Shown here: in pieces, positions 1 to 4,925 of the stretch
Numbering within the stretch: position 1 is the stretch's first letter
How the letters are laid out: each line of letters starts with the position of its first letter
Source: Eikenella sp963548155
GTDB taxonomy: Bacteria > Pseudomonadota > Gammaproteobacteria > Burkholderiales > Neisseriaceae
NCBI GenBank assembly: GCA_963548155.1
Contig: CAUUTP010000106.1
Span: forward strand, 1-5,717
Direction of reading: 5' to 3'
Length of the DNA stretch: 5,717 nucleotides
The notes under the pieces: generated by a model
Database searches by the model: none
What the model saw: only the letters and a program-made list of their open reading frames with translations
Told to the model about the DNA's origin: nothing
Made by a program: the position numbers and the translations under genes

Positions 1-505
1 CCAAATCGAAAACCGCATCATCGAAGCCAAATCGCGCGGCATCTACGAAGCCCCCGGCATGGCGCTGCTGCACATTGCCTACGAGCGCCTGCTCACCGGT
101 ATCCACAACGAAGACACCATCGAGCAATACCGCATCAACGGCCTGCGCCTCGGCCGCCTGCTGTATCAAGGCCGCTGGTTCGACAGCCAAGCCCTGATGC
201 TGCGCGAAACCGCCCAACGCTGGGTGGCCAAAGCCATTACTGGCGAAGTCACCCTCGAACTGCGCCGCGGCAACGACTATTCGATTCTGAACACCGAATC
301 GCCCAATCTCACCTACGCGCCCGAACGCCTGAGCATGGAAAAAGTGGAAAATGCCGCCTTCACCCCGCTTGACCGCATCGGCCAGCTCACCATGCGCAAC
401 CTCGACATTACCGACACCCGCGCCAAACTCGGCATCTACGCCGACAGCGGCCTGCTCTTGCTGGGCGAAGGCTCGGTGTTGCCGAAACTGGGCAGCGGCA
501 AGTAA
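1..505 (+). CDS. argG: Argininosuccinate synthase, C-terminal part (5' end outside window)
   Basis: ArgG joins citrulline and aspartate, using ATP, to make argininosuccinate in the cytoplasm, the penultimate step of arginine synthesis. The reading frame is open from base 2, so the ATG at 59 is an internal methionine. About 167 residues are visible, beginning QIENRIIEAKSRGIYEAPGM and ending at the TAA at 503-505. The stretches NEDTIEQYRINGLRLGRLLY, GRWFDSQALMLRETAQRW, ITGEVTLELRRGNDYSI and DRIGQLTMRNLDITDTR match, from memory, the long (about 447-residue, E. coli-type) ArgG. Roughly the last third of the protein is therefore present, including the C-terminal oligomerisation segment; the ATP-binding N-terminal domain lies off the window. 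No frameshift is seen. The gene is followed by a DUS pair that may help terminate it. Confidence 0.96.
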   Translation, partial: QIENRIIEAKSRGIYEAPGMALLHIAYERLLTGIHNEDTIEQYRINGLRLGRLLYQGRWFDSQALMLRETAQRWVAKAITGEVTLELRRGNDYSILNTESPNLTYAPERLSMEKVENAAFTPLDRIGQLTMRNLDITDTRAKLGIYADSGLLLLGEGSVLPKLGSGK

Positions 506-522
506 GCCCGGGCGGTATAAAA

Positions 523-534
523 AGGCTACCTGAA
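523..534 (+). repeat. DNA uptake sequence (Eikenella type)
   Basis: Perfect AGGCTACCTGAA. It is the left arm of the inverted pair after argG. In Neisseriaceae the pilin ComP binds such 12-mers during natural transformation. Confidence 0.9.
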
Positions 535-577
535 ACGAAACTGCCGAAGGCAGCCGAGTTTCTGCGAAGCCAAGATT

Positions 578-589
578 TTCAGGTAGCCT
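578..589 (-). repeat. DNA uptake sequence (Eikenella type)
   Basis: Perfect 12-mer in reverse orientation, the right arm of the pair after argG. It lies only 9 bases from the next copy. Confidence 0.9.
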
Positions 590-598
590 CATCAATAA

Positions 599-610
599 AG
601 GCTACCTGAA
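599..610 (+). repeat. DNA uptake sequence (Eikenella type)
   Basis: Perfect 12-mer, the third copy in this spacer. It sits about 30 bases upstream of the TATAAT hexamer of hflX and can also pair with the reverse copy at 578-589, but only as a tight alternative hairpin. Confidence 0.9.
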
Positions 611-641
611 ATTGCTTTCGAGCAGCCGCCTGCCCATGCGC

Positions 642-647
642 TATAAT
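642..647 (+). promoter_or_regulatory. Probable -10 element of hflX
   Basis: A perfect TATAAT lies 31 bases upstream of the ATG at 679. No good -35 sits 16-18 bases further upstream (the nearest TTG word, TTGCTT at 612-617, is 24 bases away). Transcription would begin near 654, inside any gene model that uses the ATG at 646. The same word followed by GCCGC recurs, with one change, upstream of miaA. Confidence 0.5.
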
Positions 648-678
648 GCCGCATCTTCAATCCATTCCGCCTGATGCC

Positions 679-1863
679 ATGCCACGCCGCCCCCCATTCC
701 AGCCCGATAAATCCCTCAGCCGCCCCGAGCGCGTATTGCTGGTGGGCGTGATGCTGTCCGACAGTTTCTCCGGCAGCAACGAGCAGCGCGCCCACGCTTT
801 TCAAAATGTGCTGGATGAAGCCGCCGAGCTGGTGCGTGCCGGCGGCGGGGAGTTGGTGCACGTTTCCACCGCCCGCCGCGACCGCCCCAGCGGCGCATTG
901 TTTGTGGGCAGCGGCAAAGCCGAGGAGCTGGCGGCCGAAGTGCAGGCGCACAATATCGAATTGGCCGTGTTCAACCACGAGCTCACGCCCACGCAGGAGC
1001 GCAACCTCGAAGCCAAGCTGCAATGCCGCGTGCTCGACCGAGTGGGGCTCATCCTTGCCATTTTCGCCCAGCGCGCGCAAAGCCAGGAAGGCCGCCTGCA
1101 AGTGGAGCTGGCGCAGCTCACCCACCTTTCCGGCCGCCTGGTGCGCGGCTACGGCCACCTGCAAAGCCAAAAAGGCGGCATCGGCCTCAAAGGCCCGGGC
1201 GAAACCCAGCTCGAAACCGACCGCCGCCTGATCGCCCAAAAAATCACCACCCTGAAAAAACGACTTGCCGACGTGCGCCGCCAGCGTGCCACCCGCCGCA
1301 AGGCCCGCCAGCAGGGCAGCCTGCCTACTTTCGCCCTGGTGGGCTACACCAACACCGGCAAATCCAGTCTGTTCAACCGCCTCACCAAAGCCGACGTGTT
1401 GGCCAAAGACCAGCTCTTCGCCACGCTCGACACCACCGCCCGCCGCCTGTATCTCGACCGTGAGCACAGCATCATCCTCACCGACACCGTCGGCTTCGTG
1501 CGCGACCTGCCGCACCGCCTGGTGGCCGCCTTTTCCGCCACGCTGGAGGAAACCGCCCAAGCCGACGTATTGCTCCATGTGGCCGACGTTTCCCAGCCCG
1601 ACTACGAGCAGCGCATGGAAGACGTCAACCGCGTGCTGGCCGAAATCGGCGCGGCCGATGTGCCGCAGCTCTTGCTGTATAACAAAATCGACCTCCTGCC
1701 CGCCGAGCAGCAACAGCCCGGCATCCTGCGCAGCAAAAGCAGCCAAATCGCCGCCGTGCGCCTTTCCGTTACCCAAAGCCTGGGCTTAGAAGACTTGCGC
1801 CAGGCATTGATTGAATGGGCGGATACGCATAGCAAGGCATCAGGCGGCAAAGAGGCTAGCTGA
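679..1863 (+). CDS. hflX: GTPase HflX, ribosome-associated
   Basis: HflX is a cytoplasmic translation-factor GTPase that binds the 50S subunit and splits stalled 70S ribosomes, notably under heat stress. The 394-residue protein has the HflX N-terminal domain (FVGSGKAEEL near 75-83, NHELTPTQERNLE), the HflX-specific linker GGIGLKGPGETQLETDRR (166-183) followed by a basic helical stretch, then the G domain: G1 GYTNTGKSS (222-230), G3 DTVGF (269-273) and G4 NKID (335-338). The ATG at 679 is preferred over the in-frame ATG at 646, because 646 overlaps a perfect TATAAT and adds only 11 non-family residues (MPHLQSIPPDA). Neither start has a clear Shine-Dalgarno. The TGA stop lies inside a one-mismatch DUS. 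No terminator is seen before the next gene, 46 bases on, so read-through is possible. Confidence 0.95.
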   Translation: MPRRPPFQPDKSLSRPERVLLVGVMLSDSFSGSNEQRAHAFQNVLDEAAELVRAGGGELVHVSTARRDRPSGALFVGSGKAEELAAEVQAHNIELAVFNHELTPTQERNLEAKLQCRVLDRVGLILAIFAQRAQSQEGRLQVELAQLTHLSGRLVRGYGHLQSQKGGIGLKGPGETQLETDRRLIAQKITTLKKRLADVRRQRATRRKARQQGSLPTFALVGYTNTGKSSLFNRLTKADVLAKDQLFATLDTTARRLYLDREHSIILTDTVGFVRDLPHRLVAAFSATLEETAQADVLLHVADVSQPDYEQRMEDVNRVLAEIGAADVPQLLLYNKIDLLPAEQQQPGILRSKSSQIAAVRLSVTQSLGLEDLRQALIEWADTHSKASGGKEAS

Positions 1864-1864
1864 A
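1853..1864 (+). repeat. Near-match DNA uptake sequence overlapping the hflX stop
   Basis: AGGCTAGCTGAA differs from the consensus only at position 7 (C to G). Its TGA is the hflX stop codon (1861-1863). It is single and has no inverted partner nearby. Confidence 0.5.
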
Positions 1865-1909
1865 AAGCATAAGCATCTGATTTAATTATTCTAATAATTT
1901 ACACTTAAT

Positions 1910-2602
1910 ATGTTTTCAAATTTAGAACTCACCGGTCGCACCCGCAATCATGTCGTGCAATACGATTCCCCACGGTTTGCTGCCCATCCTCAGGCGGCGG
2001 AAGCGTTTATGGCTATGCGTGCCGCCGCGCGGAAAGACGGCATCGATATGCAGCCGTTCAGCACGTTCCGAGATTTTAAAACCCAGCTTCGTATTTGGAA
2101 CCACAAGTTTGCAGGCAAAAAGCCGCTGTATGACGAATACGGCAATGTACGCGATCGCAGCGCAATGTCGGAAGAGCAGATTATTCGGCATATTTTAGAT
2201 TGGTCGGCATTGCCGGGAGGTAGCAGACATCATTGGGGAACGGAAATTGACGTAGTGGACGCTGCTGCTATGCCGCCGGGCTATCAGCCGAAGTTATTGC
2301 CGGTTGAGGTGGGGGAGGGCGGTATTTTCCGGCCGCTGCACCAATGGTTGGACGAGAATCTACACCGCTTTGGTTTTTTCCGGCCGTATCAACAGCAGCA
2401 GGGAGGGATGTTTCCCGAGCCTTGGCATTTGAGCTATGCGCCCTTGTCGGCTCGGGCTATAGAGCAAATGTCGGTGGAGTTGTTGGCAGAGACTTTGCGG
2501 GATGTGGAAATATCGGGCAAAGAAACCGTACTGGCCTTGCTGCCGGAAATTTATCAAAACCATATTTTGAATATCGCAGCCATGCCGGAGGGATGGACTT
2601 AA
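1910..2602 (+). CDS. M15-family zinc D-Ala-D-Ala carboxypeptidase-like protein
   Basis: This is a 230-residue VanY/LdcB-type M15 metallopeptidase; the family trims terminal D-alanine (or D-amino acids) from peptidoglycan stem peptides. The family pattern is visible: STFRDFKTQ (51-59, matching the usual SGYRS..Q), SxHxxGxxxD as SRHHWGTEID (105-114) giving zinc ligands H107 and D114, and EPWH (170-173) giving catalytic E170 and the third zinc ligand H173. All key residues are intact, so the enzyme is probably active. The start is firm: a stop lies in frame at 1895-1897 and no other ATG intervenes. The N-terminus (MFSNLELTGRTRNH) has no signal peptide or lipobox, which is unusual for an enzyme acting on the periplasmic wall. 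No clear Shine-Dalgarno is present. Codons such as TTT, TTA, GAT and AGA are commoner than in hflX or miaA, suggesting a different origin. The exact substrate is unknown. Confidence 0.88.
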   Translation: MFSNLELTGRTRNHVVQYDSPRFAAHPQAAEAFMAMRAAARKDGIDMQPFSTFRDFKTQLRIWNHKFAGKKPLYDEYGNVRDRSAMSEEQIIRHILDWSALPGGSRHHWGTEIDVVDAAAMPPGYQPKLLPVEVGEGGIFRPLHQWLDENLHRFGFFRPYQQQQGGMFPEPWHLSYAPLSARAIEQMSVELLAETLRDVEISGKETVLALLPEIYQNHILNIAAMPEGWT

Positions 2603-2647
2603 AGGCATGTTACCCATGCGGTTTTGCTGGTTGTTTATTGCTTGGAA

Positions 2648-2659
2648 AGGCTACCTGAA
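2648..2659 (+). repeat. DNA uptake sequence (Eikenella type)
   Basis: Perfect 12-mer, the left arm of the terminator stem after the M15 gene. Confidence 0.9.
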
Positions 2660-2674
2660 AGTGAAGCTAAAAAT

Positions 2675-2686
2675 TTCAGGTAGCCT
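2675..2686 (-). repeat. DNA uptake sequence (Eikenella type)
   Basis: Perfect 12-mer in reverse orientation, the right arm of the terminator stem after the M15 gene. Confidence 0.9.
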
Positions 2687-2736
2687 TTTTAATTTGAATT
2701 GTCTGGTATTTACACATGGCGGATTCCAAGGTGGAA

Positions 2737-2748
2737 AGGCTACCTGAA
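2737..2748 (+). repeat. DNA uptake sequence (Eikenella type)
   Basis: Perfect 12-mer. With the copy at 2816-2827 it flanks the nadK terminator; flanking bases extend the match to 14 bp around a long loop. Confidence 0.9.
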
Positions 2749-2776
2749 AAACCAAAAGCCGGGCATGAGCCCGGCT
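2746..2776 (-). terminator. GC-rich intrinsic terminator of nadK
   Basis: Read on the minus strand, the 8-bp stem AGCCGGGC / GCCCGGCT with loop TCAT is followed by TTTGGTTTTTC. The hairpin itself is 2757-2776, about 58 bases past the nadK stop. This is a classical terminator that does not use the DUS as its stem, although a DUS pair brackets it. On the plus strand only GGTTTCATTTTT follows, so it may act weakly in both directions. Confidence 0.82.
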
Positions 2777-2815
2777 GGTTTCATTTTTACTATCCGTACC
2801 TTTATCAAAACTGTT

Positions 2816-2827
2816 TTCAGGTAGCCT
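2816..2827 (-). repeat. DNA uptake sequence (Eikenella type)
   Basis: Perfect 12-mer only 7 bases past the nadK stop, in the nadK 3' untranslated region. It is the partner of the copy at 2737-2748. Confidence 0.9.
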
Positions 2828-2834
2828 CTGTCTG

Positions 2835-3725
2835 CTAAACCAGCTGCTCGCCCCAATGCAGTTTCTGGCGCAGGGTTTTGTAGTATTGGTAGTTGGTGGG
2901 ATGCAGCACACGCAGGGTGTTGCGGTAGCGGCGGATGGTGAGCCGGTTCATGCTGTGCAGGTCGATGTGGGATTGGCCGTCGCAATGTACGCGGGCGTTG
3001 TCGGCTTTGGTGATGAGGATTTCGATTTCGCAGCTGTCGGGCACCACGATGGGGCGGTTGGTCATGGATTGCGGGCAGATGGGTACGAGGGTGAGGGCGC
3101 GCAGGGTGGATTGCAGAATCGGCCCGCCGGCAGCCAGGGCGTAGGCGGTGGAGCCGGTGGGGGTGGACACAATCAACCCGTCGGAGCGCTGGGTGTAGAC
3201 AAATTCTTGGTTGATAAATACTTCGAATTCAATCATCTGCCCCAAGCCGCCACGGCTGATGACGACTTCGTTGAGGGCCAGTGCGGTGCAGTCGGATTCG
3301 TCGTGGCGCTGCACGGTGCATTCGAGCATGATGCGCTCTTCGGGCAGGTATTGGCCGGCGAGCATGCGCGAAATGTCGGCAATCATGTTTTGGCGCGGCA
3401 CTTGGGTGAGGAAGCCTAAATGCCCCAAATGCACGCCCATGATGGGGATGCGGTAGGGGGCAAGTTGGCGGGCTACGGATAAAAATGTGCCGTCGCCGCC
3501 GAGCACCAGCACCAAATCGCAGCAGGTGCCCATGTCTTCTTTAGATATTCTGCGGCAGCGTTCGGCCAGCAGGTTGGCAGACAAATCGACGCCGCATTCT
3601 TCGTCTAGCAGCACTTCGATGCTGTTGTCTAAAAAGAAGGCCACCAGTTCGCTCAGGGTTTCGCCCAATTGCGGGGTGTTGGGGCGGGTAACGATGCCGA
3701 TGCGGTGAAATTGGCTGTGTTTCAT
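2835..3725 (-). CDS. nadK: NAD kinase
   Basis: NadK phosphorylates NAD to NADP with ATP (or polyphosphate) in the cytoplasm and is the only usual source of NADP. The 296-residue length is normal for proteobacteria. Visible motifs are GGDGTFL (76-82) with catalytic D78, the NE pair (N152, E153) for the NAD ribose, SDGLIVSTPTGSTAY (181-195), the GGP at 200-202 and CDGQ (248-251, normally xDGQ). The C-terminus YKTLRQKLHWGEQLV closely matches neisserial NadK as I recall it. The ATG at 3723-3725 is the only sensible start, since the next methionine is residue 65; upstream is CCATTACACCAC with no clear Shine-Dalgarno. The gene converges on the M15 gene and diverges from miaA. It ends with TAG and has its own terminator. 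Confidence 0.96.
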   Translation of the reverse strand: MKHSQFHRIGIVTRPNTPQLGETLSELVAFFLDNSIEVLLDEECGVDLSANLLAERCRRISKEDMGTCCDLVLVLGGDGTFLSVARQLAPYRIPIMGVHLGHLGFLTQVPRQNMIADISRMLAGQYLPEERIMLECTVQRHDESDCTALALNEVVISRGGLGQMIEFEVFINQEFVYTQRSDGLIVSTPTGSTAYALAAGGPILQSTLRALTLVPICPQSMTNRPIVVPDSCEIEILITKADNARVHCDGQSHIDLHSMNRLTIRRYRNTLRVLHPTNYQYYKTLRQKLHWGEQLV

Positions 3726-3770
3726 GTGGTGTAATGGAGAAATTATGGGGAAATTACGTTAGGCCGAACT

Positions 3771-3795
3771 CTACCTGATTTTCAGGTAGCCTGAA
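3771..3795. repeat. Palindromic DUS cluster between nadK and miaA
   Basis: CTACCTGA (3771-3778) and TCAGGTAG (3782-3789) form an 8-bp hairpin with a 3-base loop. The same right arm can instead fold as TTCAGG-TAG-CCTGAA (3781-3795). A perfect DUS (- strand) occupies 3781-3792; the left arm is a copy with three mismatches. It lies in the presumed nadK 5' region, about 46 bases upstream of its ATG. Confidence 0.6.
3781..3792 (-). repeat. DNA uptake sequence (Eikenella type)
   Basis: Perfect 12-mer in reverse orientation, embedded in the palindrome upstream of nadK. Confidence 0.9.
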
Positions 3796-3855
3796 AGGCG
3801 GGAGCGGGATAGGTCGGGGCAACGAAGCAGCCTTCTTATTCTAATGCGCTATATT

Positions 3856-3883
3856 TTGTTTTTTATCATGCGGCTGATAGAAT
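3856..3883 (+). promoter_or_regulatory. Probable miaA promoter
   Basis: An extended -10, TGA-TAGAAT (3875-3883), lies 16 bases after a weak -35, TTGTTT (3856-3861). The start point would be near 3890, giving a leader of about 80 bases before the miaA ATG. The -10 and following bases, TAGAATGCCGC, differ at one position from TATAATGCCGC upstream of hflX. Confidence 0.5.
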
Positions 3884-3895
3884 GCCGCGCCGTGT

Positions 3896-3941
3896 GGCTT
3901 TATGTTTCAGGTAGCCTTTTGTGTGGCTGAAACACAAAGCC
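3896..3941 (+). promoter_or_regulatory. Stem-loop in the miaA leader
   Basis: GGCTTTATGTTTCAG (3896-3910) pairs with CTGAAACACAAAGCC (3927-3941) in 14 of 15 positions, around a 16-base loop. The sole mismatch is A3902 against C3935. A competing 7-bp hairpin, TTTGTGT / ACACAAA (3918-3924 and 3932-3938), uses the same right arm. The stem starts about six bases after the predicted transcription start and ends 30 bases before the ATG. A T-rich stretch (TTTCTTTTTC, 3952-3961) follows. It may protect the transcript, act as an attenuator or have no role; no riboswitch class is recognised. Confidence 0.5.
3906..3917 (-). repeat. DNA uptake sequence (Eikenella type)
   Basis: Perfect 12-mer in reverse orientation, spanning the left arm and loop of the miaA leader hairpin. 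Confidence 0.9.
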
Positions 3942-3958
3942 GGAATATCCATTTCTTT

Positions 3959-3970
3959 TTCAGGTAGCCC
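3959..3970 (-). repeat. Near-match DNA uptake sequence serving as the miaA ribosome binding site
   Basis: TTCAGGTAGCCC, read on the plus strand, matches at 11 of 12 positions (GGGCTACCTGAA on the minus strand). It ends one base before the miaA ATG. Its AGG (3962-3964) stands 7 bases from the ATG, normal Shine-Dalgarno spacing, and no other purine-rich site is near. Confidence 0.6.
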
Positions 3971-3971
3971 C

Positions 3972-4925
3972 ATGCCGCAATCCACCCCACCGCAGGCACT
4001 CGCCTTGCTCGGCCCCACTGCTGCCGGCAAAACCGCGCTCGCGCTTGCCTTGGCCGAAAAGCTGCCGCTGGAAATCGTCAGCCTCGATTCCGCACTGATT
4101 TACCGCGGCATGGACATCGGCACCGCCAAGCCCACTCCTGCCGAGCGCGCTGCCGTGCCGCATCATCTCATCGATATCATCAACCCGCCGCAAAGCTACA
4201 GCGTGGCCGATTTTTTGAACGATTGCCTGCGCCTGTGCCGTGAAATTCATGCGCGCGGCCGCCTGCCGCTGATTGTGGGCGGCACCATGATGTACTACCA
4301 CGCCCTCGTTAATGGCCTCAACAGCCTGCCCGCCGCCAATCCTGAAATCCGCCGCCAACTGCAAGAGCAAAAACAGCAACACGGCCTGCCACACCTGTAT
4401 GCCCAACTGCAACAGGCCGACCCCGCCACCGCTGCCCGCCTCAAGCTCGGCGACAGCCAGCGCATCGAACGCGCATTGGAAGTGTGGCTGCTCACCGGCC
4501 GGCCGCTCAGCCAACACTTCGCCGAACAGCCCAACGCCGCGCCGACGCTCTCCTTGTGCAGCATCGCCCTGATTCCGGCGCAACGCGAACGGTTGCACCG
4601 CAATATCGAACAACGCTTCTACGCCATGCTGGAGCAAGGCTTTCTTGATGAAGTAGGCCGATTGCAAGTGCAATATCCCGAGCTCACCCCCGACTACCCC
4701 GCCGTACGCTGCGTGGGCTACCGCCAAGCTTGGGCACATCTGCAAGGCGAAACCGACCGCAACACCTTCATCGCCCAAGGCATTGCCGCCACCCGCCAGC
4801 TTGCCAAGCGCCAGCTCACCTGGCTGCGCAAACTGCCCGCCGATTTGGTGATCGACCCGTTTTCAGGTAGCCTCCGGCAACACAGTCAAACCATTCATTC
4901 TTTTTGCCAACAACACTTCGTATGA
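3972..4925 (+). CDS. miaA: tRNA dimethylallyltransferase
   Basis: MiaA transfers a dimethylallyl group to N6 of A37 in tRNAs reading codons that begin with U, the first step to ms2i6A. The 317-residue protein has the usual length. It shows the P-loop GPTAAGKT (14-21), the substrate-binding DSALIYRGMDIGTAKP (39-54), GGTMMYYHAL (103-112), RCVGYRQ (246-252) and the C-terminal ATRQLAKRQLTWLRK (273-287). An upstream GTG at 3921 would add 17 residues, but these are translated from leader hairpin and DUS sequence and are not family-like, so the ATG at 3972 is chosen; it also has AGG at 7-base spacing. A perfect DUS near the 3' end encodes FSGSL (297-301) in the variable C-terminal tail. The stop overlaps the next start as ATGA. 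hfq, the usual neighbour in enterobacteria, is not present. Confidence 0.96.
   Translation: MPQSTPPQALALLGPTAAGKTALALALAEKLPLEIVSLDSALIYRGMDIGTAKPTPAERAAVPHHLIDIINPPQSYSVADFLNDCLRLCREIHARGRLPLIVGGTMMYYHALVNGLNSLPAANPEIRRQLQEQKQQHGLPHLYAQLQQADPATAARLKLGDSQRIERALEVWLLTGRPLSQHFAEQPNAAPTLSLCSIALIPAQRERLHRNIEQRFYAMLEQGFLDEVGRLQVQYPELTPDYPAVRCVGYRQAWAHLQGETDRNTFIAQGIAATRQLAKRQLTWLRKLPADLVIDPFSGSLRQHSQTIHSFCQQHFV
4862..4873 (-). repeat. DNA uptake sequence inside miaA
   Basis: Perfect 12-mer in reverse orientation, and the only perfect copy within a coding region here. It is read as part of PFSGSLR, after the last conserved MiaA motif. Confidence 0.9.

Larger units (their letters stand above)
521..592 (+). 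terminator. Inverted DUS pair with nested hairpin downstream of argG
   Basis: The copies at 523-534 and 578-589 face each other and could form a 12-bp or slightly longer stem. Inside the loop is a second perfect hairpin, CTGCC-GAA-GGCAG (541-553), which GAAA (537-540) and TTTC (559-562) can extend past a bulge. No T-run follows the outer stem, so factor-independent termination is less certain here than for the hairpin at 2646-2690. The position, 15 bases after the argG stop, suggests a transcript end or 3'-end stabiliser. Confidence 0.5.
2646..2690 (+). terminator. DUS-built intrinsic terminator of the M15 gene
   Basis: AAAGGCTACCTGAAA (2646-2660) and TTTCAGGTAGCCTTT (2674-2688) form a perfect 15-bp stem around a 13-base loop. 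The T-run continues to 2690, 44-88 bases after the peptidase stop. On the minus strand the tail has only three Ts, so it should work mainly for + transcripts while still acting as a barrier. Confidence 0.85.

Noticed and set aside
646..678. ATG at 646 as hflX start
   Set aside because: It lies within a perfect TATAAT, has no ribosome binding site and adds non-family residues; the ATG at 679 is preferred, though not proven.
592..1776. 394-codon open frame on the minus strand opposite hflX
   Set aside because: It is a shadow of the GC-rich hflX frame: low-complexity Ala/Gly/His-rich translation with no domain, while the plus strand encodes a complete HflX.
1864..1912. Specific promoter for the M15 gene in the AT-rich gap
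   Set aside because: Several AT-rich hexamers could be chosen but none has a convincing -35/-10 pair; independent transcription is possible but not shown.
2344..2658. 104-codon plus-strand frame overlapping the 3' end of the M15 gene
   Set aside because: It runs through the M15 stop and towards the terminator, with no family resemblance; a frame shadow.
2856..3419. 187-codon open frame on the plus strand opposite nadK
   Set aside because: Gly/Val/Ala/His-rich shadow of NadK with no motif; the minus strand carries all NadK signatures.
3921..3971. GTG start extending MiaA by 17 residues
   Set aside because: The added residues come from the leader hairpin and a DUS, are not MiaA-like, and the ATG at 3972 has a correctly spaced AGG.
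3960..4778. 272-codon open frame on the minus strand opposite miaA
   Set aside because: A shadow of miaA codon bias, no recognisable motif, and it would begin inside a clear MiaA gene.
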